In this document: positions 33,899-42,879 of the stretch, piece by piece
Position numbering within the stretch: the first letter of the stretch is position 1
How the letters are laid out: every line of letters begins with the position of its first letter
Source of the DNA: Streptomyces sp. CA-210063
GTDB lineage: Bacteria; Actinomycetota; Actinomycetes; Streptomycetales; Streptomycetaceae
NCBI RefSeq assembly: GCF_024612015.1
Contig: NZ_CP102512.1
Location: forward strand, 1,364,001 to 1,428,000
DNA length: 64,000 nt
Direction: 5' to 3'
Made by a program: the position numbers and the translations under genes
The notes under the pieces: generated by a model
What the model saw: the letters and a program-made list of their open reading frames with translations, nothing else
The model's database searches: none
What the model was told of the DNA's origin: nothing

Positions 33899-34754
33899 CG
33901 GCTCCGACCTCCATCGGCAGAATGCGGCGCAGCCTTCCCGGCGGTTCCGGGCGCGGGCGCCACTCGCGGGGGTAACCCACGGACACCTCTTCGAAGCGGA
34001 CGCCGTCCAGCCAGGTGGTCCGCGGGATGTGCAGATGGCCGTAGACCATGACCTCGACACGGAAGCGGCGGTGCCAGTCGGCGGTCAGCTCGGTGCCGCA
34101 CCACATGGCGAACTCGGGGTAGTGCAGGACGTCCGTCGGATGCCGGTCCAGGGGGTAGTGGTTGACCAGCACCGTGGGCAGCCCGTCCGGCAGTTCGGCG
34201 AGCCTGCGTTCGGTCTCGGCGACCCGGGCGCGGCACCAGTCGTCGCGGCTCGGGTACGGGTCGGGGAACAGCACATGCTCGTCGGTGCACACCACACCGG
34301 TGCCGTGCGCGTACTCCAGGCCCTCGGCCTTCGTCGCGCAGCCCTTGGGCAGGAACGAGTAGTCGTACAACAGGAACAGCGGCGCGATCACCACCGGGCC
34401 GCCCGGCCCCTCCCAGAGGGGGTACGGGTCCTCGGGGGTGACGACGCCCAGCTCCCGGCAGACGGAGACCAGGTGCTCGTACCGCTCGACGCCCCGGTAG
34501 GGGACGGTCTCGCTGGGATGGGTCCACAGCTCGTGGTTGCCCGGCACCCACACGACCTTCGCGAAGCGGCCGGCGAGAGTTTCCAGGGCCCAGCGGATGT
34601 CGGCGACGGTTTCGGCGACGTCACCGGCCACCAGGAGCCAGTCGTCGTCGGTCTCGGGGCGCATCTTCTCGACCAGTGCGCGGTTGTCGGGATAGCCGAT
34701 GTGCAGATCACTGATGGCCAGGAGATTCCCGTGACGGCCGACCCTCGACTCCAC
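33843..34754 (-). CDS. Calcineurin-like metallophosphoesterase
   Basis: This 303-residue cytoplasmic phosphoesterase has the full set of metal-binding motifs: ISDLHIGYPD, LVAGDVAETVAD, WVPGNHELW, VNHYPLDR and VYGHLHIPR. The GTG at 34754 is 7 bp from AGGAGGGA; a GTG at 34760 is too close to it. The 3' end overlaps the phosphopantetheinyl transferase start by 56 bp in another frame, a long overlap that suggests co-translation. The sequence is common in Streptomyces beside phosphopantetheinyl transferase genes. The substrate is unknown. Confidence 0.87.
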   Translation of the reverse strand: MESRVGRHGNLLAISDLHIGYPDNRALVEKMRPETDDDWLLVAGDVAETVADIRWALETLAGRFAKVVWVPGNHELWTHPSETVPYRGVERYEHLVSVCRELGVVTPEDPYPLWEGPGGPVVIAPLFLLYDYSFLPKGCATKAEGLEYAHGTGVVCTDEHVLFPDPYPSRDDWCRARVAETERRLAELPDGLPTVLVNHYPLDRHPTDVLHYPEFAMWCGTELTADWHRRFRVEVMVYGHLHIPRTTWLDGVRFEEVSVGYPREWRPRPEPPGRLRRILPMEVGAGDRGAAPGVGRGRGGARG

Positions 34755-35030
34755 CCGCACTCCCTCCTGAACACCGAACATCAACACGAGAACACAGGTG
34801 CGCGCCGGTGGACAAGACCGACTTGCCGAGCCGTTGGACACGCCCTGGCAAGCGAGTCGTTCAAGGATTAACACGCGCGTGACAGAAACAGGGGTCCCAG
34901 TGGCCGTATGATCCGTCCTACACCACCGCCACGCCCCCTCTTCGCGTACGGCGGTTCGGCGTACCTCCATCCCCCCTGGCCGGGCACGGCCTGCTCCGCC
35001 CTGCCCGCGAACCCTGGAAAGGCGGCCTGC

Positions 35031-36191
35031 ATGGTCTCTCGCGTACGCGTCTGGCTCAACCGCACGTACGCGGAGAACGTCTTCTTCATGGATCAGCTGC
35101 GGCATAATCCGCACGCTCGTCCGGTGGACATCCATGCCACGCACGGTGACGCCGACTCCCCCGTACTGGCCGCGGCCGACACCGCCGATCTGGAGCCCGA
35201 GGGCCTCTCCCCCGCCGCGTACGTGGAGTACGCGCTCGACCAGTGCGCCAAGCGCGGCATCGACGTGTTCGTGCCGCGGCTGCACCAGGCGGCGCTCGCC
35301 GCGCACCGCGAGGAGTTCGCGGCCGTCGGTACGGCCCTGCTGGCGCCGCCCGCCGAGGCGATCGAGGTCTTCGAGGACAAGGTCACCGCGTACGAGGCGG
35401 TCCAGGCACACGGGGTTCCGGTGCCGCCGTGGTACCGGGTGACGAACGCCGACGAACTCGTCACCGCCGTCGAGGAGTTGGAGGCCGACGGGCACAAGGC
35501 GTGCTTCAAGCCGGCGGCCGGAGCGGGTGGCGTGGGCTTCCGCGTGGTCACACGCGCCCCCTTCTCGCTCTCTCACCTCAGCGGATTCCCCAGCCCGTAC
35601 GTGCAGCTCGACATGGTCGTCGAGGCGGTGCGGACGGCCGAGGAGCCCGTCGACTGGCTGGTCATGCCGCGCCTCGAACAGCCGGAGGTGTCCGTCGACT
35701 GCCTCACCGGCCCCGACGGGCGGGTCCGCATGGCCGTGGGCCGCACCAAGAACGGACGGCGGCGCGGGTTCAGCCAGAATCCCTCGTGGATCGAGCCGGC
35801 GCGGCGCATCGCGGGGCAGTTCGGACTGCACTATCTGACGAACATCCAGTTCCGGATGTACGGCGACGAGCCGGTCCTCATGGACGTCAACACGCGCCCG
35901 GCGGGCGGCCTGCACCAGCTGGCCCTGTGCGGGATCAACGCGCCCTGGGCCGCAGTGCAGTTGGCGCTGGGCGAGGACCCGGGTGATGTGCTGCCGACGC
36001 GGTTGGGGCCGGACTACACGGTGGTGTCGGGAACGCGCCCGGTGCGGTCGGTGAGTGTGCCCCACCAGGTCGCGGACGTATCGGTGGTGCCGACGGTCGT
36101 GGCGGAGCCCGTGGAGGCGCGTCACCTGGCCGTCGCGCCCCCTGCGGTCTGCACGCCGTCCGCGTCCGCCGACCGGCCGCTGGCCGTCTGA
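35031..36191 (+). CDS. ATP-grasp enzyme
   Basis: This 386-residue protein has the ATP-grasp ligase core: FEDKVTAYEAVQAHGVPVPP, KACFKPAAGAGGVGFRVVT (phosphate-binding loop), and the Mg-binding LMDVNTRPAGGLHQLALCGI. Such enzymes join a carboxylate to an amine or thiol with ATP. ATG 35031 has GGAAAGG upstream; the in-frame extension to 34908 crosses the promoter region and is rejected. It is divergent from the phosphoesterase gene and ends before a strong hairpin. The substrate cannot be told, and no partner peptide gene is seen. Confidence 0.78.
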   Translation: MVSRVRVWLNRTYAENVFFMDQLRHNPHARPVDIHATHGDADSPVLAAADTADLEPEGLSPAAYVEYALDQCAKRGIDVFVPRLHQAALAAHREEFAAVGTALLAPPAEAIEVFEDKVTAYEAVQAHGVPVPPWYRVTNADELVTAVEELEADGHKACFKPAAGAGGVGFRVVTRAPFSLSHLSGFPSPYVQLDMVVEAVRTAEEPVDWLVMPRLEQPEVSVDCLTGPDGRVRMAVGRTKNGRRRGFSQNPSWIEPARRIAGQFGLHYLTNIQFRMYGDEPVLMDVNTRPAGGLHQLALCGINAPWAAVQLALGEDPGDVLPTRLGPDYTVVSGTRPVRSVSVPHQVADVSVVPTVVAEPVEARHLAVAPPAVCTPSASADRPLAV

Positions 36192-36323
36192 CCGACCCAG
36201 GGGTTCTTCGCTCCCGCCGCCCCTACCCGTCCCATCCCCAGGGGCTGCCGCCCCTTCGACCCCGCACGCGGTCGAGCTCGCGGGGTGGGGGTTCATGGGC
36301 GTGTGCGAGTGCTTCGTGGTTGC

Positions 36324-36370
36324 TCGCGCAGTTCCCCGCGCCCCTTTCAGGGGCGCGGGGAACTGCGCGA
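36324..36370. terminator. Perfect 22-bp hairpin, repeated element and bidirectional terminator
   Basis: The arms at 36324-36345 and 36349-36370 pair perfectly over 22 bp around a 3-nt loop (core GGGGCGCGGGGAACTGCG). It lies between the stops of the convergent ATP-grasp and sulfotransferase genes. The right arm recurs exactly at 54749-54770. This is a common intergenic repeat of Streptomyces genomes. Confidence 0.8.
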
Positions 36371-36399
36371 AACGGAGGGGGCGGCGGGGGCGAGGCACG

Positions 36400-37284
36400 T
36401 CAGACCGGGTAGCCCCATGCCTCGGCCAGCTCGCTCAGGCGTGGTGGCAGTTCCGCTGTCGGGTCCGCCTCGCGGGCCGGCTGGATGCGGCCGGACTTGA
36501 TGGTGGAGGACCAGTCGCCGAGCTGGGGGCGGAAGGTGCCGTGGTCCTTGTCGCCGTAGTCGAGCATGCCGGGCTCCCACTCCACGCCCAGGTGGTCGCA
36601 GATGCCCCGGGTGACCTTCTCGGGCTCGGCGGTGAGCTCCTCGTACCTGATCACGTGGACGGGGAGGCTCTGGCGGGCCTCCTCCAACTTCTCGCTGTAG
36701 GAGAGGACTTCGGCCCGGATCGCCTCGTGGTCGGGGTCGGTGCGGCGGCTCGTGAGGGACTGGACGACCGCGCCGGGGTGACGCAGCAGCAGGATGTACC
36801 GGGCGTTCGGCCAACATCGGTGCAGCCGTGGCCAGATGAGCGTGTTCGGCGGGGTCTTGTCGACGATGACCTGCTTGCCGCTGCGGGTCAGCTCATGGTG
36901 GAGGATGCGGTCCCACAGGACATGCTCCAGCTCGGCCTTGTCGAGTTCGAGCGCCTTCATGGCGTCCGCGGTGAAGTCCCGGGAGAGATGGACGTGGACG
37001 GTCCGCAGGTGCATCTCGTGCGGGGCGCGGATCTGGCTGTGGCTGTTGAGGATCACCCGCAGCAGCGTCGAGCCGGAGCGCACCGAGGAGAGGACGAACA
37101 CCGGCGCGTCCACCAGCCGGGAGGCGCGGGGAGCCACGTACTTCGGCTCCTCGGTGGGGGCGGCCTCGCTCCGGGGCGCCGGCACGGCGTTCAGGGGCTT
37201 CTTCGGCGGACTCACCGCCTCGGCGATCAGTCTGCCGCGGCGCCTCAGCCCCTTACCGATCGCGGACATGCGCGGATCTCGCAC
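36400..37284 (-). CDS. Sulfotransferase family protein
   Basis: This 294-residue PAPS-dependent sulfotransferase has the 5'-phosphosulfate loop VFVLSSVRSGSTLLR and the 3'-phosphate motif YILLLRHPGAVVQSL. A conserved KTPPNTLIWPRLH lies between. It would sulfate a hydroxyl group on a glycan, lipid or natural product. The start is GTG 37284 (with GAGGTG upstream) or ATG 37269. It is downstream of GH38 on the same strand but separated by a hairpin, so it is probably a separate transcript. A sulfatase gene occurs at 60 kb. The substrate is unknown. Confidence 0.83.
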   Translation of the reverse strand: MRDPRMSAIGKGLRRRGRLIAEAVSPPKKPLNAVPAPRSEAAPTEEPKYVAPRASRLVDAPVFVLSSVRSGSTLLRVILNSHSQIRAPHEMHLRTVHVHLSRDFTADAMKALELDKAELEHVLWDRILHHELTRSGKQVIVDKTPPNTLIWPRLHRCWPNARYILLLRHPGAVVQSLTSRRTDPDHEAIRAEVLSYSEKLEEARQSLPVHVIRYEELTAEPEKVTRGICDHLGVEWEPGMLDYGDKDHGTFRPQLGDWSSTIKSGRIQPAREADPTAELPPRLSELAEAWGYPV

Positions 37285-37368
37285 GATGACACCTCACAAC
37301 TCTCTCTTGCGTTGTCCCGTATCACACGGGCAGTCGGCGAATTCTAGGTGTCCTGGAAGCAACGAGAA

Positions 37369-37403
37369 CTGGTCGCGACGGGCAAGGCACCCGCCGCGAC
37401 CAG
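37369..37403. terminator. Hairpin terminator after the GH38 gene
   Basis: CTGGTCGCG (37369-37377) pairs with CGCGACCAG (37395-37403), with further inner pairing CGGG/CCCG. It lies 40 bp past the mannosidase stop in the leftward direction. The flanking A+T-rich stretch ATTTTACCGCTTTCTTAATT is on its right side. Confidence 0.55.
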
Positions 37404-37442
37404 CTATTTTACCGCTTTCTTAATTCTTGATGGGAACGGCGG

Positions 37443-40400
37443 TCACCGCTCCCCCACCGTCAGCCGCAGCGTCTGCACCTCGAAGGGGCGCAGCGTCACG
37501 GGGACGCCGTTCCCGTCCGTGGCCGTCTGGGACAGGGGGCGTTCCAGCAGGTCGGTGATCTGGGCGCCGGCGAGCGGGAAGCCGGTGCGCAGGACGCCCT
37601 GGGCCCGGCCGCCGCGGGACTCGTAGATCCGGACCACGACGTCGCCGGAGGCGTCGTCGGCGAGCTTGACCGCTTCCACGGTCACGCCCTCGCCGTCCAC
37701 GGAGACGACCGGCTCGGGCGCGCCCGCGGCGTCCGCGACGCGCAGCGGCAGGTTGAGGGCGTAGCCCTCGGCGACCGCGTCCTCGATGGTCGCGCCCGGG
37801 AGGAGCGAGTAGGTGAGGCGGTGCCTGCCCTGGTCGGCCTCGGGGTCCGGGATGCGCGGGGCGCGGACCAGGCTGAGGCGGACCGTGGTGGTCGTACCGC
37901 CGTCCTCGCGGACCGTGCGGGAGACGTCGTGGCCGTAGGTGGAGTCGTTGATCACCGCGACGCCGTAGCCGGGCTCGGCCACGTGCACCCAGCGGTGGCC
38001 GGAGACCTCGAAGCGGGCCGCCTCCCAGCTGGTGTTGGTGTGGGTGGGGCGCTGGATGTGGCCGAACTGGATCTCGGCGGAGGAGTGGGCCGCGCGGACG
38101 TCGATCGGGAAGCCGGCCTTGAGGAACTTCTCGGCCTCGTGCCAGTCGATGTCCGTCTCGAAGTCGATCCGGGGGCTGCCGGCGCGCAGGGTGATCGTCT
38201 GGGTGATCCGTGATCCCTTGCCGAACGAACGCTCCACGCGGATGGCGCCGAGGAGGGGGTCCTCCTCGACCACGGTCACCGACTCGGCGTCCAGCAGGTC
38301 CGTGTAGCGGTTCTTGTAGTGCTTGTCGACGTCCCAGGCGTCCCAGTAGTTCGGGAGGTCGGTGTGCAGGCGGAGCAGGTTGCCCTTGTCGCCGAGGACC
38401 TCGCGGTCGGCTCGCAGGTCGCGGACGGAGGCGAGCGTGCCGTCCTCGGCCACCTCGACCCGGACCAGGCCGTTGTCGAGGACGCGACCGGAGACCGTGA
38501 CGGGGTGCGGGGGCTCGGCGGCGGTGAGGGGAGCACTGCCGCTCGCGGGCACGCTCACGTACACCGGTGCGCCCGCAGACGTACGGACCACCTCGGCACG
38601 GTCGCGCGGGCTGGTGTTGAAGACACGCGGATCACCGCCGCCGAGCGCCGTGATCGCCTCGGCCGTCAGCTCCTCCAGTTCCTTCGCCACACGGGCGTAC
38701 TCCGCCTCCGCCTCGCGGTGGACCCAGGCGATCGAGGAGCCCGGCAGGATGTCGTGGAACTGGTGGAGGAGGACCGTCTTCCAGAGGCGGTCGAGCTTCT
38801 CGTACGGGTAGGAGTAGTCCGGCGCGTGCAGGGCGGCCGTGGTCGCCCACAGCTCGGCCTCGCGCAGCTTGTGCTCGCTGCGGCGGTTGCCCTGCTTGGT
38901 GCGGGCCTGGGAGGTGTACGTGGCGCGGTGGAGCTCCAGGTACAGCTCGCCGTTCCAGACGGGGGCGTCCTCGTACTCGGCGCGGGCCTTGGCGAAGAAC
39001 TCGTCGGGGTGTTCGACGACGACCTTGGGTGAGCCTTCGAGGTCGGCGAGGCGCCGGGCCCGTTCCATGATCTCGCGGGTGGGGCCGCCGCCGCCGTCGC
39101 CCCAGCCGAAGGGGGCGAGGGAGCGGGTGCCGCCGCCCTTCTCCTGGTAGTTGCGGACGGCGCGGTCCATCTCCTCGCCGCTGAAGCGAGCGTTGTAGGT
39201 GTCGACCGGCGGGAAGTGGGTGAAGATGCGGGTGCCGTCGATGCCCTCCCACCAGAAGGTGTGGTGGGGGAACTTGTTGGTCTGGTTCCAGGAGATCTTC
39301 TGGGTCAGGAACCACTCGTTGCCGGCGAGCTTGGCGAGCTGCGGGTAGGAGGCGTTGTAGCCGAAGGAGTCCGGCAGCCAGACCCCCTTGGTCTCGATGC
39401 CGAAGTGCTCGATGAAGAACCGCTTGCCGTGGACGAGCTGGCGGGCGATGGCCTCACCGCCGGGCAGGTTGCCGTCGGACTCCACCCACATGCCGCCGAC
39501 CGGTACCCACTGGCCCTTGTCGACGGCCTTCTTGATGCGCTCCCACACCTGCGGGTAGTTGTCGCGCACCCACTCGTACTGCACGGCCTGGGAGCAGGCG
39601 AAGATGAAGTCCTCGTACTCGTCGGCCAGCGCGGTGACGTTGGAGAAGGTGCGGGACGTCTTGCGCTTGGTCTCGCGGATGGGCCAGAGCCAGGCCGAGT
39701 CGATATGGGCGTGGCCGACGCCGGAGACGGTGTGGGCGCTGGCGTGGGCGGGCTTGGCGAGGACCGGGGCGAGGATCTCGCGGACGGCGGTGGCGCTGCC
39801 GGAGACGTCGTCGAGGTCGACGGCGTCCATGGCCCGGTCCAGGGCGTGGAGGATCTCGTGGCGGCGGGGCTCGTGCTCACCGAGGTGGACCATCAGCTCG
39901 CGCAGCACCTGGAGGTCCAGGTCGAGGTGGAAGACCTCCTCGTCGAGGACGGCGAGGTCGGCGCGCTGGAAGGTGTAGAGCGGCTTGTCGCCGGCCGTGA
40001 GGATGTCGCCCATCGGCGTGATCCTGGAGAAGTTGTCGGCGAGGATGTCGGGGTTGGAGGCCGCCTCGACCAGGTAGTCGATGCTCTCGCCGCCCCGGAC
40101 GGGGTTGCCGATCGGCACGTACTGGTTGAGCGGGTTGACCGCCTTCAGCGGAGTGCCGTCGGCGAGGTGGACGAGGGCCTCGGCCTGGTTGCCGGGCCAG
40201 TCGCCGACGAAGCCGAGGTCGATGACCGCCTCGACGCGGCGGCCCGCCCACCCGGCGGGCACCTGTCCGCGCATCCGGAACCAGGTCGTGCCCCACGGCG
40301 GGCCCCACGGGGTGTCCATCGCGAACGGTGTGTAGGAGGCGGCCGCGGCCTCCTCGAAGGGAACGGGCTCGCCCGGCGCCTGCCAGGCCTCGACCTCGAA

Positions 40401-40490
40401 GGGCACGGAGGCCGCGTAGATGGCGGGCTGGATGCGCTGGGTGTGGACGCGCTCGACGCGTTCCTCGATGCGGCGGCGTTCGTCGTGCAT
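37443..40490 (-). CDS. Alpha-mannosidase (GH38)
   Basis: This 1015-residue GH38 enzyme removes alpha-linked mannose. It has no signal peptide, so it acts in the cytoplasm on imported oligosaccharides. The zinc and active-site motifs are VGHAHIDSAWLWPIRETKRK near residue 250, the nucleophile Asp in VWLPDSFGYNASYPQ (around 370-380) and the metal His in LHQFHDILPGSSI. The C-terminal beta domains (HRWVHVAEPGYGVAVINDST) are complete. It lies 59 bp downstream of the GH4 gene, in an apparent DeoR-GH4-GH38 operon that is divergent from a sugar importer. Confidence 0.93.
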   Translation of the reverse strand: MHDERRRIEERVERVHTQRIQPAIYAASVPFEVEAWQAPGEPVPFEEAAAASYTPFAMDTPWGPPWGTTWFRMRGQVPAGWAGRRVEAVIDLGFVGDWPGNQAEALVHLADGTPLKAVNPLNQYVPIGNPVRGGESIDYLVEAASNPDILADNFSRITPMGDILTAGDKPLYTFQRADLAVLDEEVFHLDLDLQVLRELMVHLGEHEPRRHEILHALDRAMDAVDLDDVSGSATAVREILAPVLAKPAHASAHTVSGVGHAHIDSAWLWPIRETKRKTSRTFSNVTALADEYEDFIFACSQAVQYEWVRDNYPQVWERIKKAVDKGQWVPVGGMWVESDGNLPGGEAIARQLVHGKRFFIEHFGIETKGVWLPDSFGYNASYPQLAKLAGNEWFLTQKISWNQTNKFPHHTFWWEGIDGTRIFTHFPPVDTYNARFSGEEMDRAVRNYQEKGGGTRSLAPFGWGDGGGGPTREIMERARRLADLEGSPKVVVEHPDEFFAKARAEYEDAPVWNGELYLELHRATYTSQARTKQGNRRSEHKLREAELWATTAALHAPDYSYPYEKLDRLWKTVLLHQFHDILPGSSIAWVHREAEAEYARVAKELEELTAEAITALGGGDPRVFNTSPRDRAEVVRTSAGAPVYVSVPASGSAPLTAAEPPHPVTVSGRVLDNGLVRVEVAEDGTLASVRDLRADREVLGDKGNLLRLHTDLPNYWDAWDVDKHYKNRYTDLLDAESVTVVEEDPLLGAIRVERSFGKGSRITQTITLRAGSPRIDFETDIDWHEAEKFLKAGFPIDVRAAHSSAEIQFGHIQRPTHTNTSWEAARFEVSGHRWVHVAEPGYGVAVINDSTYGHDVSRTVREDGGTTTTVRLSLVRAPRIPDPEADQGRHRLTYSLLPGATIEDAVAEGYALNLPLRVADAAGAPEPVVSVDGEGVTVEAVKLADDASGDVVVRIYESRGGRAQGVLRTGFPLAGAQITDLLERPLSQTATDGNGVPVTLRPFEVQTLRLTVGER

Positions 40491-40549
40491 GGCCGTACGT
40501 CTCCTAGCTGGTGCGGCTGCGGGATGAGCAGAGGGAGGCTGCCCCGGGG

Positions 40550-41890
40550 CTACTTCAGGTATCCGAGGCCGGGGTGCACGGCCGTGTAGCCGTCGACCAG
40601 TCTGCGGGCGACGTTCACCGAGTCCACCAGGGGGTGCAGGGCGAAGGCCTTCACCGCGGTCGTACGGGAACCCGCCTCGGCGGCGGCCAGGACCTCGCGT
40701 TCGACGGCCTTGACCGCGCAGACCAGGCCGGTGGCGTGGTCGGGCAGGGGCGCGACGGCGACCGGGTGGGCGCCGTTGGCGTCGACCAGGCAGGGCACCT
40801 CGATGACGGCATCGGTGTCGAGGGCCGAGAGGGTGCCCTGGTTGCGGACGTTGAGGATGAGGGTGGTGCGCTCGTCGCGGGCGATGGCCCGCATCAGGGC
40901 GAGGGCGACCTTCTCGTAGCCGCCGGACAGGTCGTCGGCGTCGCGTTCGCCGGCGCCCGCCGTCTCCCGGTTCTCCGACATGTAGGTGGCCTCGCGCTCG
41001 GCGCGGGTGCGGTCCCAGGCCTTGAGCGCGTGGGCGTCGGGGCGGCGCATCTCCTCGTAGAAGTGGGCCTGCTGGTCCTTGAGGAAGGCGCCGCGGGTCT
41101 TCTCGGCGGCCTGGTAGGCGCGTACGGCCTCGCGGTTGAAGTAGTAGTAGTGCAGGTACTCGTTGGGGATGGCGCCGAGGGACTGGAGCCAGTCGACGCC
41201 GAAGAGCTTGCCCTCCTCGAAGGAGCCGAGGAGGTCGCGGTCGGCGAGCAGGCGCGGGAGTTCGTCACGGCCGGCGACGTGCAGGCCGCGGACCCAGCCG
41301 AGGTGGTTGAGGCCCACGTAGTCGATCCAGGCCTCCTTGGGGTTCGCGACCCCGAGGACGCGGGCGATGCGGCGGCCGAGGCCCACGGGGGAGTCGCAGA
41401 TGCCGATGACGCGGTCGCCGAGGTGGCGGGACATGGCCTCGGTGACCAGGCCCGCCGGGTTGGTGAAGTTGATGAGCCAGGCGTCGGGGGCGAGCCGGGC
41501 CACGCGGCGGGCGATGTCGACGGCCACGGGGACCGTGCGCAGGCCGTAGGCGATGCCGCCGGCGCCGACGGTCTCCTGGCCGAGGACGCCTTCGGCGAGG
41601 GCGACCCGCTCGTCGTGCGCGCGGCCCTCCAGGCCGCCGACGCGGATCGCGGAGAAGATGAAGTCGGCGCCGCGCAGGGCCTCGTCGAGGTCGGTGGTGG
41701 CGGTCACCTCGGGGGCGTCGGGCACGTCGGCCGCCTGCTCGGCGAGGACGCGGGTGACGGCGGAGAGCCGCTCGGCGTCCAGGTCGTGCAGGACGACATG
41801 GGTGACCCGGCCCTCGGCGCGGTCCCCGAGGAGCGCCCCGTACACGAGGGGCACCCGGAATCCTCCGCCGCCCAGAATCGTCAGCTTCAC
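40550..41890 (-). CDS. GH4 family NAD- and Mn-dependent glycosidase (6-phospho-beta-glucosidase-like)
   Basis: This 446-residue GH4 enzyme cleaves glycosides by an NAD-dependent redox-elimination mechanism, often on 6-phospho substrates. Visible motifs: the N-terminal Rossmann loop ILGGGGFRVPLVYGALL, RVGGLEGRAHDERVALAEGV, NFTNPAGLVTEAM, the metal Cys in IGICDSPVGL and His in YVGLNHLGWVRG. It is close to the 6-phospho-beta-glucosidase subgroup. Whether the substrate is phosphorylated is not shown. A PfkB kinase is encoded in the divergent operon and could supply sugar phosphates. Confidence 0.9.
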   Translation of the reverse strand: MKLTILGGGGFRVPLVYGALLGDRAEGRVTHVVLHDLDAERLSAVTRVLAEQAADVPDAPEVTATTDLDEALRGADFIFSAIRVGGLEGRAHDERVALAEGVLGQETVGAGGIAYGLRTVPVAVDIARRVARLAPDAWLINFTNPAGLVTEAMSRHLGDRVIGICDSPVGLGRRIARVLGVANPKEAWIDYVGLNHLGWVRGLHVAGRDELPRLLADRDLLGSFEEGKLFGVDWLQSLGAIPNEYLHYYYFNREAVRAYQAAEKTRGAFLKDQQAHFYEEMRRPDAHALKAWDRTRAEREATYMSENRETAGAGERDADDLSGGYEKVALALMRAIARDERTTLILNVRNQGTLSALDTDAVIEVPCLVDANGAHPVAVAPLPDHATGLVCAVKAVEREVLAAAEAGSRTTAVKAFALHPLVDSVNVARRLVDGYTAVHPGLGYLK

Positions 41891-42002
41891 GCAACTACCA
41901 CCTTTGCCGATCGTGCAATTGTGCGGGTCCTCCCGACACCGTGCGTGCGGGCCGTCCCGGCACCCGTTCCGACACGCGTCAGCCGCCCCGTCCCGGGGGC
42001 GG

Positions 42003-42773
42003 TCATGTGATGACCACTTCGGCCCCCGCCTCCTCCAACGACGACCGGGTCACATGGTCCACCGGCCCGTTGGTCACGACCACGTCGAGTTCCCCGGGAC
42101 CGCAGACCCGCGCCATCCCCGTGCCGGGGAACTTCGCGGAATCGGCGAGCAGGACGACCTTGTCGCCGGCCTTGATCATCGCGCGTTTGACGGGGACCTC
42201 GACGACGGTCGTGTCCATCACCTGTCCGCCGGGCCGCACTCCGCTCGTACCGAGGAAGAGCCAGTCGGCGTGCAGCTGACGGAGGTTGTCCTCGGTGAGG
42301 AAGCCGACGAGGGAACGGTACTCGCGGCGGACCATGCCGCCGAGCAGGACCAGTTCGATGCCCTCGTCGTCGGCCAGTTCCTCGTAGACCACCAGGTTGC
42401 TGGTGATCACGGTGAGGCGGCGGCCGTGCAGCTGCCGGGCCAGCCGGTAGGCGGTGGTCCCGATGTCGAGGAGGACGGACTGGCCGTCGCGGACCATCGA
42501 CGCGGCCTTCGCCGCTATCGCGTCCTTCTCGGCCACCCGTACCTCGGCGACCTCGGCGAAGGGCTGGTCGCCGTCCTCCACGACCGCGCCGCCGTGCACC
42601 CGGGTGAGCAGCCCCTCCTCCTCCAGCCGGACGAGGTCACGCCGGATGGTGGCGGGGCTCACACCGAGCTGTTCGGACAGGTCGGTGACGGCCGCCGGGC
42701 CGCCTGATCTCAGGGCCCGCAGGATGAGTTGGTGTCGTCGCTCTGCCAGCACGCGCTGAACAGTACTCGTCAT
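42003..42773 (-). CDS. DeoR/GlpR family sugar-responsive repressor
   Basis: This 256-residue DeoR regulator has an N-terminal HTH (RRHQLILRALRSGGPAAVTD, LGVSPATIRRDLVRLEEEGL, LTRVHGGAVV) and a C-terminal sugar-phosphate sensor (VLLDIGTTAYRLARQL, VITSNLVVYEEL, LLGGMVRREYRSLVGFL). ATG 42773 was preferred over TTG 42779. It is at the head of the leftward GH4/GH38 operon and divergent from the kinase/importer operon, so it probably controls both, with a phosphorylated sugar as inducer. Confidence 0.88.
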   Translation of the reverse strand: MTSTVQRVLAERRHQLILRALRSGGPAAVTDLSEQLGVSPATIRRDLVRLEEEGLLTRVHGGAVVEDGDQPFAEVAEVRVAEKDAIAAKAASMVRDGQSVLLDIGTTAYRLARQLHGRRLTVITSNLVVYEELADDEGIELVLLGGMVRREYRSLVGFLTEDNLRQLHADWLFLGTSGVRPGGQVMDTTVVEVPVKRAMIKAGDKVVLLADSAKFPGTGMARVCGPGELDVVVTNGPVDHVTRSSLEEAGAEVVIT

Positions 42774-42808
42774 TCCCAATCATTTCCATGCTCACTTCTG
42801 CTCGGGTA

Positions 42809-42837
42809 TTGACCAATCTCTCGGATCAGCGCACGAT
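42809..42837 (+). promoter_or_regulatory. Putative sigma-70-type promoter of the sugar kinase/importer operon
   Basis: TTGACC (42809-42814) and CACGAT (42832-42837) are 17 bp apart, in an A+T-richer patch upstream of the GTG at 42880. The -35 box is good and the -10 box imperfect. DeoR would be expected to bind nearby. Confidence 0.4.
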
Positions 42838-42879
42838 TCCGGGCATCGAATTTGAAGAGTTCTGACGAGAGGTGCACGC

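Noticed and set aside
32903..34051. A 382-codon plus-strand frame opposite the prenyl synthase and PPTase
   Set aside because: Arg/Gly-rich without motifs, while the minus strand encodes clear PPTase and prenyl synthase signatures.
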